This document shows positions 1-9,968 of a DNA stretch of 64,000 nucleotides, piece by piece; position 1 is the stretch's first letter, and each line of letters begins with the position of its first letter. Source of the DNA: Cryptomeria japonica (taxonomy: Eukaryota > Streptophyta > Pinopsida > Cupressales > Cupressaceae); the NCBI RefSeq assembly GCF_030272615.1, contig NC_081406.1:469640400-469704399 (forward strand), written 5' to 3'. Under the pieces are notes generated by a model. That model saw nothing but the letters and a program-made list of their open reading frames with translations, had not been told where the DNA came from and did not search any database. A program made the translations under genes and the position numbers.

Positions 1-16
1 ATATATATATATGTAT

Positions 17-59
<43 letters not shown>

Positions 60-60
60 C

Positions 61-94
<34 letters not shown>

Positions 95-115
95 GTATTT
101 ATTTATTTTACATAG
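1..115. repeat. AT/TA dinucleotide microsatellite
   Basis: Nearly pure alternating AT with a few interspersed ATAC and ATGT units, cut by the window edge on the left. It can fold back on itself but encodes nothing. Confidence 0.95.
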
Positions 116-129
116 ATATATATGTACAA

Positions 130-1508
130 TAGAAATTGGACCAAAAACTTCATATTGAACTGAACCAAAAAATGGGGTACTTTATTACCAAACCCATAAC
201 TATGTCACAACAAAAACATCAACACCAGAAATCTTGAATGTAGACATTAGATGAGATATACAACATGATTCCGAAGCCTTGCAAGAACATTTGATGGAGT
301 GGAGTGATGCAGACCCAAAAATAGAATAGGTTGGACCAAGGTACTTACAAGAGCTTCTAGAAATTGTGTTAGAATATGTTGGACTCATGTTGCCAAATCA
401 ACAAGACATCAATGACATCATTCTAACAATAATCGAATCCTATAATCTAGTTAGCTTGAGGAAAATTATTGGTCATTGATTCCAATAACTCACATATTTC
501 TTTAGAAACATTATGAGCATAAATAGAACAAAAACCAATAGGTTGTCAAGTGATAAAAGCTAAATCCTACAAACAACCATGTAAAGTGTCCTCCCTTTTA
601 TTAATAAAAAACTTATTGAGAGTTGTGAATAAATGCCAATAATAACCTCACCTTTTCTTTCTCTATGAGATGTATGGAAAAATATTGTGTCTCTCCATAT
701 AATCGATAGAGAAGAAACAATTTGTAACCATTAAGCTCAACTTTTTGAAGGAAAACAATCCTAGGTTTCCACTTGACTATAACCTCCTTGATTCCATATT
801 TGTGATGAAAGAGGGATATGTCTTCTCATCCAAAGATTTTTTTTGATAATTTATGACTAGCAAAGTTAGATTTTTCTTTTGTGGAAAAACATCAAAATGA
901 TTAGCAAGAGTAATAGGTTGTTCAAAGGATTTTTTCTCATTAGTAGTAGTATGAGGATACCTTGATCTTTGTCTTGTAGACAAAGGTGGGGATGTGAAAG
1001 TTCTATCATTGATCTTCACATTATGTCAAGGTGATGAATTAGAATAAAATTATGAAGATGTATATCCATTCTGAGATTCAATAGACCTCAAAGGTTCCTT
1101 TCTCTTCCTCGTCAATCTCTAACCTTTCCTAACGTCTTTGAAATACATGGAGGAAATTTTAGGAGGCTTAACATTATTAATATTTCCTTGGCATCTAGAA
1201 AGGTTTTAGCTTTCTATTGTAAATGAGAAGTTGTGGGGCATAACATAATGTTGAGAAGGAGTTTGCATTTGTTGTGCATTGGGGAAGGCTAACATTTGAG
1301 GCTAAAGAAATATATTCTTTCTAACAAGATAGTCTCTTATCAAATGGCCTTCTTGTTGACAAAAAACCGTTAGGTTTTTTTAAATATACTAATGGATGAT
1401 TAAAATAAAACACTGGACCCATTAATTTGATTTCTTCAAGTAAGTAATTATTGTTGTCCATTTCCACACAAACAAGGGTTTATCCTTAAGCTAAAGATTT
1501 TGTACAAA
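130..1508 (-). pseudogene. L1-type LINE remnant: ORF1 tail and ORF2 endonuclease start
   Basis: Read on the minus strand, about 1480-1330 gives a stretch like the end of a plant LINE ORF1 (DUF4283 type): VEMDNNN..LLEEIKLMGP, then after a frameshift a damaged zinc knuckle, FCQQEGHLIRDYLVRK. Further along, about 540-270 gives IYAHNVSKEICELLESM and NNFPQAN followed by a mutated GDF-like block. That resembles the start of an APE-type LINE endonuclease (IYAPN...ER..LW...fP..nWi.GGDFN). Many stops and frameshifts separate these blocks, so the element is long dead. The region 600-1330 holds only weakly coding sequence between them, including an 80-codon open stretch at 777-1019. The family call rests on motif order and recall, not on a search. 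Confidence 0.5.
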
Positions 1509-1539
1509 TAACCTATTTATCTAAATAAGAATATAATAA
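1509..1539. repeat. 31-bp direct repeat, copy 1 (pairs with 3104-3134)
   Basis: The 31 bases starting TAACCTATTTATCTAAATAA recur exactly at 3104-3134. They bracket the plus-strand LINE-like remnant and could be a long target-site duplication. However, no poly-A tail is visible before the second copy, and related AATAAGAATATAATAATGA units recur at 3158-3176, so a local duplication is also possible. Confidence 0.75.
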
Positions 1540-1569
1540 GGGTGTATCCTTAGCATACAATATACTCTA

Positions 1570-2160
1570 TGTTTATGGGGATAATGGTGTTTGCCTTAAA
1601 TCTTGGACTCTTAGTTTTAACCCTTTGAGTGATAATACCAATATGTTTCCTCTATGGGTTAGATTGTTTGGGCTACCATTGGAATATTGGGATGAAGACG
1701 TCTTTATTCTTATAGAAAGTATTTTTGGGTAATAGATCAATATTGATATGATCACTAGATTTTAGAAATGCTTCATTTTTGTTCAATTTTGTGGGCTTGT
1801 TGAGAAAAACAAGGTGTTCCAATCTTTGATTACCCTTTCTTCCAAATAAGGTGTTTGGGTACAACAAATTGAGATCAAAGCCTCTTTAGTTGTTTTCAAC
1901 AACTATTGTAGAGTGGGTCATAATATTGCTAGTTCCCCTAGCAACAAGAAAAAGTATTTCACTTGGAAGAAAAAAAACAAACACATGTTGTTGAAGGATA
2001 CGTGATAGCCATTGATAAATCATATGAAGAAATTGGAGAGGATGCTCTAGTTGAAAATTTAGTGATGGATACCTCCCTCAAGGGTTTGGGTTTGAAGAAT
2101 GGATCAACTTCTTGTTCCAAGAAAATAATGTAAACATTGTTTGAATGGTTTGGCTTTAGA
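1570..2160 (+). pseudogene. LINE ORF1 remnant (DUF4283-like plus zinc-knuckle-like)
   Basis: In one plus frame, 1590-1730 reads ...SFNPLSDNTN, then PLWVRLFGLPLEYWDEDVF, which is the characteristic core of DUF4283 in plant LINE ORF1 proteins (plWvrl.gLPle.W). It is followed by two stops, then a FVQFCGLVEKNK block, SLITLSSK.GVWVQQIE, and NYCRVGHNIASSPSNKKK. The last resembles the usual zinc knuckle (C..C...GH....C) with cysteines lost. Stops at about 1731-1734, 1763 and 1848 show it is dead. The orientation is opposite to the LINE remnant at 130-1508 and the sequence differs from it, so these are two separate insertions or a strongly rearranged one. No endonuclease or RT follows on this strand. 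Confidence 0.55.
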
Positions 2161-2164
2161 CTAC

Positions 2165-3103
2165 CTTGATTCACATTAGTCATTTGCAAGAGTTTGTTTC
2201 ACTTTTTGTGGGTTCTCTATTGTTCCCCTTGTTGGTCATATTTTTTCTTGTTACACTTAATGCTTATCTTTCAAATTATTTAAGGGTTTGGGCCCTTACA
2301 AAATCCCTACTTACCATAATCAAAAACATTTGGTGCAAGCCTAAATAACATATCTATCAAAATTATCAAGTATATAATTAAAAGAATTGAACAATAAAAA
2401 AAATATACCAAAAATACTTGATAATAATATGCCACTTTGAAGGGGAAACCTCCTAATCCACTTTGAGGTGGATACCTCCAATAGTCTTTGATTTGTAGTC
2501 TTCATGGTGAATTTGGAGGAACCCTAACTTTGTAATGGATTATTGAATACAAATTCAGATGCCTCCAAATAATGATTGTATGTGGATCAATGCACTCTTT
2601 CTCAACCATCTATAATTTACAAAAAATTGTTGATGTGATGCCCTAGGAGAAAATTTGATGAAAAACCCCAATTCTATAATAACTCCTCAAATTATACTCT
2701 AAATGATCTAAAATCTATAGTTGAGAAAACTCAATATGGCATTGAAAAACCCTTTAAAAATCAACACACAAATCACCAAAATAACTATGTGCTTTCTAAA
2801 ATGGCCTCTAAAATAAAAAAATAATCTTGCAAATTGCCTCTATGGTGCTAAAATCATGCTCTAGCTCTTATATTAAAACAAATTTCACACTAGAGGAAAT
2901 ATGCTACAAATATTTGATGATAATATGTCACTTTAGGGGAAACCTCCTAATCCACTTCAATTAGGATGCCTCTAATAGTTTTTGACAAGTACACAATACT
3001 CAATATGGTAAAAATAACTAATCGCTATCTCCTATATATATACCCTACTTTTTCTTTTAATGTCACCCAAGATAACTTAGATAACTATATATGACATCCA
3101 AAC
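2165..3103. repeat. AT-rich repeat region with an imperfect ~85-bp direct repeat
   Basis: A block around 2407-2495 (CTTGATAATAATATGCCACT, then GGGGAAACCTCCTAATCCACTT) recurs in diverged form at 2901-2985. The unit carries GGGGAAACCTCCTAATCCAC in both copies. The intervening sequence is AT-rich. A 60-codon hydrophobic open stretch at 2166-2348 is not recognisable. No gene is supported. Confidence 0.6.
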
Positions 3104-3225
3104 TAACCTATTTATCTAAATAAGAATATAATAATGATCATCAAATTATTCAACAAAATAAGAATATAATAATGAACAATCATCTAGAGTGGAAAAGGAT
3201 AATAAGAAGAAATTATTCAACATTG

Positions 3226-3365
3226 CAACAACTTCAACATTACCTCTAAGATTCTACCTTTTATGATGATTGCATAATATCCCAACAAGTGAGTTCACCC
3301 ATCTTCTAATAGCATCAATGTTGTGATGATGATTGCAGAATCTCCCAACAAGTGAGTTCCTAAAC
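3226..3365. repeat. Short tandem duplication (~65-bp unit, two copies)
   Basis: The sequence ATGATTGCA.AAT.TCCCAAC then AAGTGAGTTC occurs at about 3263-3296 and again at about 3326-3361. Similar CATCA/ATGATGATG sequence lies between the copies. It is a local duplication of no known function. Confidence 0.6.
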
Positions 3366-4165
3366 TACCTAGTCGACTTGCAAGAGAGTTAGTAAGGAAT
3401 AGCAAGAAACATCCCTTCCACCTCAACTTGAACAATAATAGTAGCATCTAATGTCCTATAATTGAGAGTATCCTCACACAAAGATGGAGGTACTAACACA
3501 ACAAAGCCAACAAGCTCACATTCATCTAAACAAGGGAAAACCATTGGGATTTCCCCTCACCAACATTCTCAACATCCTTGTCACATGGGTATTCATGTTG
3601 AAAACAATGACTAGCATCCTTCAAATAACTGGCAATGGGTAAAGAAGAACCACATTTTACAGGGAAAACTATTGCACATTGCATCATAGGGAGCTTTGGG
3701 GTGTCTTGAACAAAACCTTTCCTCAAACCCAAGTTGCTCGACCTTGGCCCCAAAAAGTATTGTTTATCTTGTGTCTTGTGTAACATAGAGCCTTATCACT
3801 CCAACACAACCTTTTGTTGAGCCTCCTTCCACAATACCATGTGGGATTTCTCCTAATCATTGTTTGCATTATTACAACACAACAACAATCTCACACTTGT
3901 TGTCTTCTCCACATCCCTATTCTTTTACTTGAGCCTCCAACTTAATGTCCAAGAGCATCTTGTCCTCTTCCTCAACTCATTCTTGGCCCCAAATGTCCTC
4001 CCCAGTGTCATTTGAATCTTTTTCATTGCCCTCAGCTTCATCTTCCCTCCCTTCATCATCATTTGCAAAGCCAACATCAATGAAATTGTAGGAAGAATCT
4101 CCACTAAAAGCCACCACTATTGTTAGGGTTATCACTTTCATCATTGAAAAGTCTCCCATTACCTT
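3366..4165. other. Unassigned sequence
   Basis: Two modest open stretches lie on the minus strand. The one at 3526-3786 (86 codons) has no motif I recognise. The one at 3977-4159 (60 codons) has a hydrophobic start and an acidic tail. Neither continues into a longer frame and neither matches a known family by eye. The region is probably decayed repeat. Confidence 0.4.
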
Positions 4166-4224
4166 AAATTTTGGTGTGTCGGCACCAAGGTAAGAATCTC
4201 CTCATTGCTATCACAATAGAGAGT

Positions 4225-4300
4225 GATCTTGTAAGGTTTGAACCTTGGTCATTGGCTCTACAGGAAAGAAGGCCCACCATTTCACCAAGGGTCTCCCCTT
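4225..4300 (-). repeat. SINE-like, tRNA-derived head (copy 1)
   Basis: On the minus strand this reads TGGTGAAATGG (box A-like, plus-strand 4277-4287) and, after about 32 bases, GGTTCAAACC (box B-like, 4235-4244). That is the spacing of an internal Pol III promoter. A related copy lies at 39280-39355. On each side of this copy (about 4166-4192 and 4303-4328) is a diverged direct repeat containing AATTTTGGTGTGT and ACACCAAGGT or GCACCAAGGT. This may be a duplicated target or a separate short repeat. The tRNA source was not identified. Confidence 0.4.
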
Positions 4301-4329
4301 AAAATTTTGGTGTGTTAACACCAAGGTGT

Positions 4330-5512
4330 TGACATTTTTTTTAGGACAATGTCTAACATAGAATAAAGTTACCAACGGTCACCTTAATCTCTCTTGAACA
4401 AAGTTAAATTGTATTCTAAGATTGCGATAAGATCAAATAGATAACTCCAAGGTTCCTTCATGCACAAACATGACTCAATTGGATGATGTGTTTACTGGTA
4501 ATCCAAGGGGCCTTATGTATTCTCAAAGAAGATTTTGATGAATTTGCGGGTTCAAGGACAAGTTTGCAAATGATTTGTAATAAGAGTTCTCTTGTTTTGG
4601 ATTTTGGATAAAATATGCGGAAAGTAAAGAGGAAGGGTTGAGAGAACTATGTTAAATCTAATCTAATCCTATGAACAAAGAGATGAGATTACTTGTGAAA
4701 AATCAAATCACACTTTGCTTGTGCTAGAATAGCACAACTACATGAAGGTGGTTCAATCTTCAAGGATTGTGAAATAATTTTTATATTACCAATGAATGTC
4801 ATCAATTTGAACAAAATTCACCTGATAATCAAAGTTAAGTCCACACATAAAATAGGCTTAGACTAACCTTACAAAGTAGGCAACAATCAACTGCAAACAA
4901 AAGGTATGAGCCCGGATTTTACAACAAGCAATCCTATCAAATCTCATTCATTTAATAACTTAAAAAGAGAATCTATTCTAAATTAAGAGAGTGAGACCAT
5001 GCAATCCTTAAGGCAACACAAGAATACACCAACAATTGAACAATGCATTAAGTGATTTGCTTCAAAACTTATAGCAACAATCTTTGAAATCAATCTCTCC
5101 TCCCTCTACAAATGAGGGGGGTCACCCCTTTATATATGCCTAAAACTAAGAAAGCATGCAAACCCTAATTAGTGTTTCCCCCAAAAGATTCCCCACACAT
5201 GATGCAACAAGGTGAGAATATACAATACATGTCCATGAAACCCATATACAATCAATTCAAACATGCCCCAAATGGAATCCATTTGTACATTAAATGCACC
5301 ACTTACATCAAGATCCCCCAACATATAATGAAAATTCCTTATGCAAATAATGTTCCTAAATGCCCACCACTCCATGCGATGGCAACATGTGTAAGGAATA
5401 TGTCATAAAATAATAAATTTGACAATTGCATGCAAAAGATGCTCCATAAATTCACCATGCATTGACCGGTCCTCCACTTGGTCAAAATATTCCTGTAATA
5501 AGTGCACCACAA
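4330..5512 (-). repeat. Decayed minus-strand LTR-like region
   Basis: No coding signal was found. On the minus strand there is a good TATA box (TATATAAA at 5136-5129), followed by a GC-rich leader with a hairpin made of CCCCTCATTTGTAGAGGG-type sequence. This is the usual look of a plant LTR promoter. The LTR boundaries cannot be set. It may be the 3' part of element H, whose ORF remnant ends at 5513, or a separate LTR. Confidence 0.35.
5129..5136 (-). promoter_or_regulatory. TATA box of a decayed LTR
   Basis: TATATAAA on the minus strand, followed downstream by a short G/C-rich leader. No ORF can be tied to it. Confidence 0.4.
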
Positions 5513-5801
5513 CTACTCGGTCAAGAGAATCTTGTCTAAGAATAAACGACTATTGTCACGTTCATTAATTGCATATGTGATGAATTTTGAGATGATGGCT
5601 TCCAATTCACCCACAAAAACACTTGGCACACTGTCAATCTGGTACTCCATCAGGGTGATTTCCTCTTCACTTTTAAAGATGAAGTTATCCCACTCTACCA
5701 CCATTTGTCGTGCCTTCTTCATAGTGCTGGAAAATGAAGAAACATTTTGAAAGTGTTGTTTGGAAAATGATTTGACGAAGAAGAATTCATGCAGTTGATC
5801 C
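5513..5801 (-). pseudogene. C-terminal part of element H accessory ORF
   Basis: Read on the minus strand from 5801 down, the frame is open: DQLHEFFFVKSFSKQ..., then MKKARQMVVEWDNFIF and a stop at 5515-5513. The frame continues without a break from the minus-strand reading that ends at 34056 (KKLNGNKVMVIFLR) if the 5-bp GATCC present on both sides of element X is counted once. This piece is therefore the downstream portion of the ORF at 34056-37090, cut off by the insertion of X. It is helical and charged, with no catalytic motif seen. Function unknown. Confidence 0.6.
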
Positions 5802-5884
5802 TGTTATGCCTAGCATATCTATTTCCCCATTAGTCTCCTTGAGTCGAAATATGGCCCCCCCCTTTCTTTTTTTTCCTTTTTGGT

Positions 5885-6200
5885 TTTTACCTCGGAACTC
5901 CGGAGTCCCAGAGTCTCGAGGTCCTTTTGTCTTTTTACCTCGGGACTCTGGAGTCTTGAGGTCCTTTTTCTTTTTACCTCCCAGAGTCCTGAGGTCTTTT
6001 GTCTGTTGACCTCGGAACCCCGGAGTCCCAGAGTCCCGAGGTCCCTTTTGTTGTTGACCTCGGAACCCCGAATCCCAAAGTCTCGAGGTCATCTTTTCTA
6101 CCTACTTCGGAACCCCAGATCCCCAGAGTTGTGGGGTGGGGTGTTATTTTTCTTTTGTCGAGCTCGGAAGCTCAGTACCCAGGAGTCCCGAGGTTGTGTA
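5885..6200 (+). repeat. U3 array of GC-rich near-palindromic units
   Basis: Six or more units of about 40-60 bp repeat the theme CCTCGG-AACTCCGGAGT-CCC-GAGGTC followed by a T-rich spacer (TTTTGTCTTTTTA). The arms CTCGGGACTCC and GGAGTCCCGAG are inverse complements, so each unit can form a hairpin. The array ends just upstream of the TATA box. The matching array in the right LTR is at 28445-28770. This placement fits an enhancer or a structured U3 element; its function is not known. Confidence 0.75.
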
Positions 6201-6231
6201 AAACGCCTTCGTACGGACAGGTTCGGGGAGC

Positions 6232-6240
6232 TATAAATAG
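6232..6240 (+). promoter_or_regulatory. TATA box of X left LTR
   Basis: TATAAATAG follows GGGGAGC and precedes AGATGATGGAC, identical in the right LTR at 28804-28812. It lies between the two GC-rich arrays, so the first is in U3 and the second is in the transcribed leader. Confidence 0.7.
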
Positions 6241-6477
6241 AGATGATGGACTTTTAAAATTCATTTTGTGCATTCAGAGCTCCTCCTTCCTAGCTCCAAG
6301 TCACAAACTTCTGGACCTCCAAGCTTTCCTTGGCATTTTCGAGCATTTTGATTCACCAGGTTGGTGAATTTTCTTGCCTTTGTTGTGATTTCTAGGTTAG
6401 ATTTTCTTTCCTTTCTTTTTTGTTTGTTTTTTCTTTCGTTTTCGCCTCTCTTTTTTTTCCATTGTGTTCCGTAGTTT

Positions 6478-6905
6478 TTAAGCCTGGAACCCCGGAGTTC
6501 TGGGTGGTTTCTTTTCCCACCCTAGATCCCTGGAGTTCCAGGTGCCTTTTCACTCCACCACCGCGGATCCCCGGAGTTTCAGGCGGTTTCTTTTCCCACC
6601 CTGGAACCCCAGATCCCTGGAGTTCTGGGTGCCTTTTCTTTCCACCACCCCGAAGTTCCGAGCAGTTTCATTCACCACCCTAGAACCCCGGATCCCCAGA
6701 ACCTCGGATTCTTGGAGTTCCGGGTGGTTTCATTTCCACCATCCCGGAACCCCGGAGCCCTGAAGTTCCATATCATCCCATTCCATGAGCCTGGAACCCT
6801 GAAGTTCTGGGTGGTTTTTGTGTAGACCTAACCTTAGAAACCCAGAGCCCTGGAGTTCCGAGGCTTCTCCCTTTGTGCCTAGCCCAGGACCCCGGGACCT
6901 CAAAG
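6478..6905 (+). repeat. Leader array of GGAACCCCGG / GTTCCGGGTGG units
   Basis: About nine units combine CCTGGAACCCCGGA, TCCCCGGAGTTC and GGTGGTTTC-TTTCCACC. Each couples a CCCCGG/CCGGGG-type inverse pair with a GGTGG...CCACC pair, so the RNA leader would be strongly structured. The right LTR counterpart is 29055-29450. Open frames crossing this array (Pro/Ser-rich translations) are artefacts of the repeat. Confidence 0.7.
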
Positions 6906-6983
6906 TCCTGAAGCAAATTAAAGTTTATGCCTAATTTTGGGAGACTAAAGATTTGTGTTTTGCTTGTAGGTTCGAGAGGTTAG

Positions 6984-8403
6984 ATGGACTCATCTGCCAA
7001 CAAAAGAGGCAAAGAAATTGATAGACTCCCAGCCACCATGAAATACCATTATCAGGGACAGGTCCATGTTTCAAAGCTTGAGGATCAAATCAGATGGAAT
7101 ATAGATAATGAAATTGGCCACATGGAAATTGAAGATATCAGGGCTCAATTGAATAAACCTAGTCTGGAGGCCCTCCACTGAAGAATCAAGAGATCTGGCC
7201 TAGTGGAGGTTGCTTTATTCCCACAGTCGTTGCAGGCACCAGAATTAATAATGGCCATTGCTCCATTTTACAATCTAGAGACTAGAAAGTGAACAGATGC
7301 ACAAGGAAAAATAGTTATAGACTTGTCCCCAGATATGCTTGGATTCATCTTTGGTATCCTCACCAAGGAAGAAGTATTTCTGCTAACCAAAGAAGAGGCC
7401 TTAAAGGCATGGAACGACAAAGTATCAGCCAATAAGAGGCACATGAATACCAATTGGCTAGAAGAAGAAAGAAAGATAGGGCTTAAGGCAACAAAGATCT
7501 TGAGGGCTGATTTCAAAGAACCTCAAAAGGACCTGATCATTATGCTCAGCAGGGCCTTTGGCAAGCTAGACTACAAGCATTTCCATCCCTGGATGTTCTA
7601 TTTCATGAGCACTATGTTAATAGGGAAACAATAATTTGATTGGCCACAAATCCTCTCCGATAATATATGTAAGCAGATGAGAGAGGTGCAACATACCCAA
7701 AAAAATTTCTTCACATCATATGTCATCTGGGTAGCTGCCAGAGCTGGAAAATTCCCAGGCCTACTAGTGGAAGGTCAATTGGGAGAGAAAGAAGGACATA
7801 AGAAGATATGGGAGTATTATTCCCAACTCACTCTAGCCAATGCTAAGGTACACTTCAAGAGAGTTAATGATGCCTTTGTTTTCCCAATAATCATCAAATT
7901 AACAGGGGATGCAGGATATTGGATTAGCCTGGAGGCTATGGCTATCATCCGAGAGTGGGCATGTTGGTTCATCCAAAACCCACACTCTACTTACATCAGG
8001 GTTAGTGGATTCACAGGGAACCCAATGCTGCTGCCTTGTTATTGTAATGATAGGGTGATTCTGCTAGAATATGTAAGGCAACTTGTAGGCCTCCAGTCAT
8101 TGCTGTCATTAAAACATGAAATGGGCATTCATTTCTCGGTGTCTATTGGATACTTTGCCTATTCCAAGATACAAGTGGCAAAGTTAGCGGAACAAGAGCT
8201 TCAGGATTTAAACTTGAAAGAATATAATCATGCTAGGGAATTTTATGATCACTACGGGAAACTCAAACAAGCTATGCCTAAGGCATATGAGGGGCACAAG
8301 CCCAACTTAGAAGACTTTTGGGCCAACTTACAAGATAGTTTTTAGGTAAGAGAAAAGAACTATAACAAGTTATCTATCCCACAGGTAAGAGATTTTGGTA
8401 TTG
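6984..8403 (+). pseudogene. LTR-borne accessory ORF of X, N-terminal part (left LTR)
   Basis: The ATG at 6984 starts a frame that stays in register to 8346 with in-frame stops at about 7182, 7290 and 7632. Recognisable blocks in order are MDSSANKRGKEIDRLPATMK, RIKRSGLVEVALFPQS, IMAIAPFYNLETRK, and further downstream VIWVAARAGKFPGL and YIRVSGFTGNP. The block APFYNxETRK...GKIVIDLSPD.LGF.FGI resembles the N-terminal part of plant mobile-domain or 'putative plant transposon' proteins. That resemblance is by eye only. No enzyme motif is present. Copia A interrupts the frame at 8408. A divergent antisense homologue lies in element H (34056-37090) and a second copy in the right LTR (29526-33015). 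Confidence 0.65.
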
Positions 8404-8484
8404 AGACTTGTTGGCATATGTGCAGAGTATGATGACATGATGATATTGTATGTTGTCATTGATGTCAATATGCTGAAGAGTGAA

Positions 8485-8610
8485 CCAGTATATTAAAGTA
8501 AGCAACTTGCAAGAGAACCGGTATGATGTTGTGAAACGGTATGTGTGAAAAAGTAAAGCGGTATGTCTATCCAAGTGAACCGGTATGTTGGAATGTGATC
8601 CAGTATATGG
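8485..8610 (+). repeat. ACCGGTATG motif array in U3 of Copia A
   Basis: Five to six copies of (G)AACCGGTATG recur every 20-30 bp. The core ACCGGT is a palindrome. Here several are decayed (AACCAGTAT, AAACGGTATG, GATCCAGTAT), whereas the right LTR (14375-14500) keeps more intact cores. It is plausibly a transcription-factor binding array. Confidence 0.55.
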
Positions 8611-8836
8611 AATATTTTGTTTCAAGGTTTCATATGGTATGACTACTGGTTGGTAGTCTTAGCTTCAGGGTTTTCAGTTGAAGTGTTCTATGCCTGTGTG
8701 ATTCAACCAATGACATTGTGTGATGAGTTAGCATTGTAATGAGGAACAGATTGTGTTGCCAAGTCAGCCTTGTGCATGTGAAGGATATTGCATGAAGGAG
8801 ATTGATCCTATCTATCTCGGGAATGTGTGAAGTCAC

Positions 8837-8843
8837 TATAAAT
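8837..8843 (+). promoter_or_regulatory. TATA box of Copia A left LTR
   Basis: TATAAAT in the context AGTCACTATAAATGGTGGAG. The right LTR has CTTTGTAAATGGTGGAG and the truncated copy has CTTTGCAAACGGTGGAG, so this promoter element has eroded elsewhere. Confidence 0.55.
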
Positions 8844-9896
8844 GGTGGAGAACACGTGATGGGTTATCAGCCTCCAAGAAGTGGTGAAGAATGAACGATG
8901 GAGAACATCTTGAGATCTGTTCAAGACTGTTGTAATCAATGCAATATGTTCAATGGTTAGGATTGAACCGACTGAATTGCTTAACCTAAATGTTTAGGGT
9001 TTAGGGTTTATGCTACCGACCTATCTTTCCTATAAGGTCAATGTTGTTTTTCATGTTGAAGTTGTTGGAAAATGTTGTGTGTGTATCTAAGTGCAGAGAT
9101 ACGTGATTCTTGCCAGACCAGATAAGAGAATAGATACCTGCAGAGTGTGATTGCAAAAGGAAGGAACTAAAGCGAATCTACATTGGCATTGAAGTGCTGT
9201 TACCAAATCCTTTTAATACTTGTTGACCTCTGGCCACTACAACAGTTGGAAAATCCCTTAACAGGGTAGCTTTAACCAGCTTGCTGTAAATCCTTTAATA
9301 GGGTGACTCAAAATCATTGAGTTCTTAAAATCCTCTAACAAGGTAACCTTTAATAGGGTTTAACCCTTAACCGGGTACTTTTGCCATCCCTTAATTGGGT
9401 GATCTCTAGCAGGATCATGTCCTAACAGAACCTATTGTAAAGTCTTTAACTGGACTAGGCTTCTAACATAGCGGACTTCAAAAGGGTTCAAAGAACAGCT
9501 TGTGGGTATTCATCCCCACCGTGGTTTTTCCCAGTTGGGTTTCCACATGAAAAATATGTGTGTTGTGTGATGCTTTCCATGTGATGCTTTGCTATTCTCT
9601 ATCAAGCGGTAAAGCATGTTGACCAGTAAGTCTTTACATTTCTATTGATGTATTACTAGTGTATGCATATGGGTGAAATGGAAATAAGATGTTAGATTGT
9701 GTGGAAAGCTAAGAGTTACTAGTTTATGTCTGTCACATTCTTATTGTGTTTGACCGGTAGTAATCTAGTTTAGACCGGTGTTATTGCTTGCTAGTCAAGT
9801 GCAGTGTTCTCAATTAAACCAGTTCAAGGAAAAGGGTTTTTTCCAATATTGATTCACCCCCCCCTCTCAGTAACTGTTCATCATTGATTCATCAAT

Positions 9897-9908
9897 TGGT
9901 ATCAGAGT
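9897..9908 (+). other. Primer binding site of Copia A (initiator tRNA-Met)
   Basis: TGGTATCAGAGT lies two bases after the LTR end. It differs by one base from the usual TGGTATCAGAGC, complementary to the 3' end of plant initiator tRNA-Met, the standard Copia primer. Confidence 0.9.
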
Positions 9909-9968
9909 ATTTTCCAGGCCCTCTATGTTGTAAGATTAACCACTTGAGGTAAAGATCCTACTCTAATA

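Larger units (their letters stand above)
8409..9894 (+). repeat. Left LTR of Copia A
   Basis: 1,486 bp, starting TG and ending CA, directly followed by the PBS. Three notable parts: a U3 array of spaced GAACCGGTATG-like motifs (about 8485-8610), a TATA box (8837-8843), and a transcribed stretch of short imperfect palindromes of the CCTTAACAGGGT type (about 9240-9480). It closes with the CACCCCCCCCTCTCAGTA motif shared with the C and D families. It lacks about 15 bp (CCAGTTTGGTACTAA region) present near the end of the right LTR. Confidence 0.9.

Noticed and set aside
4225-4300. Genuine tRNA gene
   Set aside because: Box A and box B spacing fits, but no acceptor stem or anticodon arm can be drawn. 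A SINE head is more likely.
5806-6763. Overlapping Pro/Ser-rich open frames
   Set aside because: They are translations of the GC-rich repeat arrays in several frames at once. The same happens in the right LTR (28322-29476).
8485-8610. Regularly spaced repeat considered as CRISPR-like
   Set aside because: The units are degenerate, the spacers are not unique fixed-length sequences, and the array is within an LTR of a plant element.
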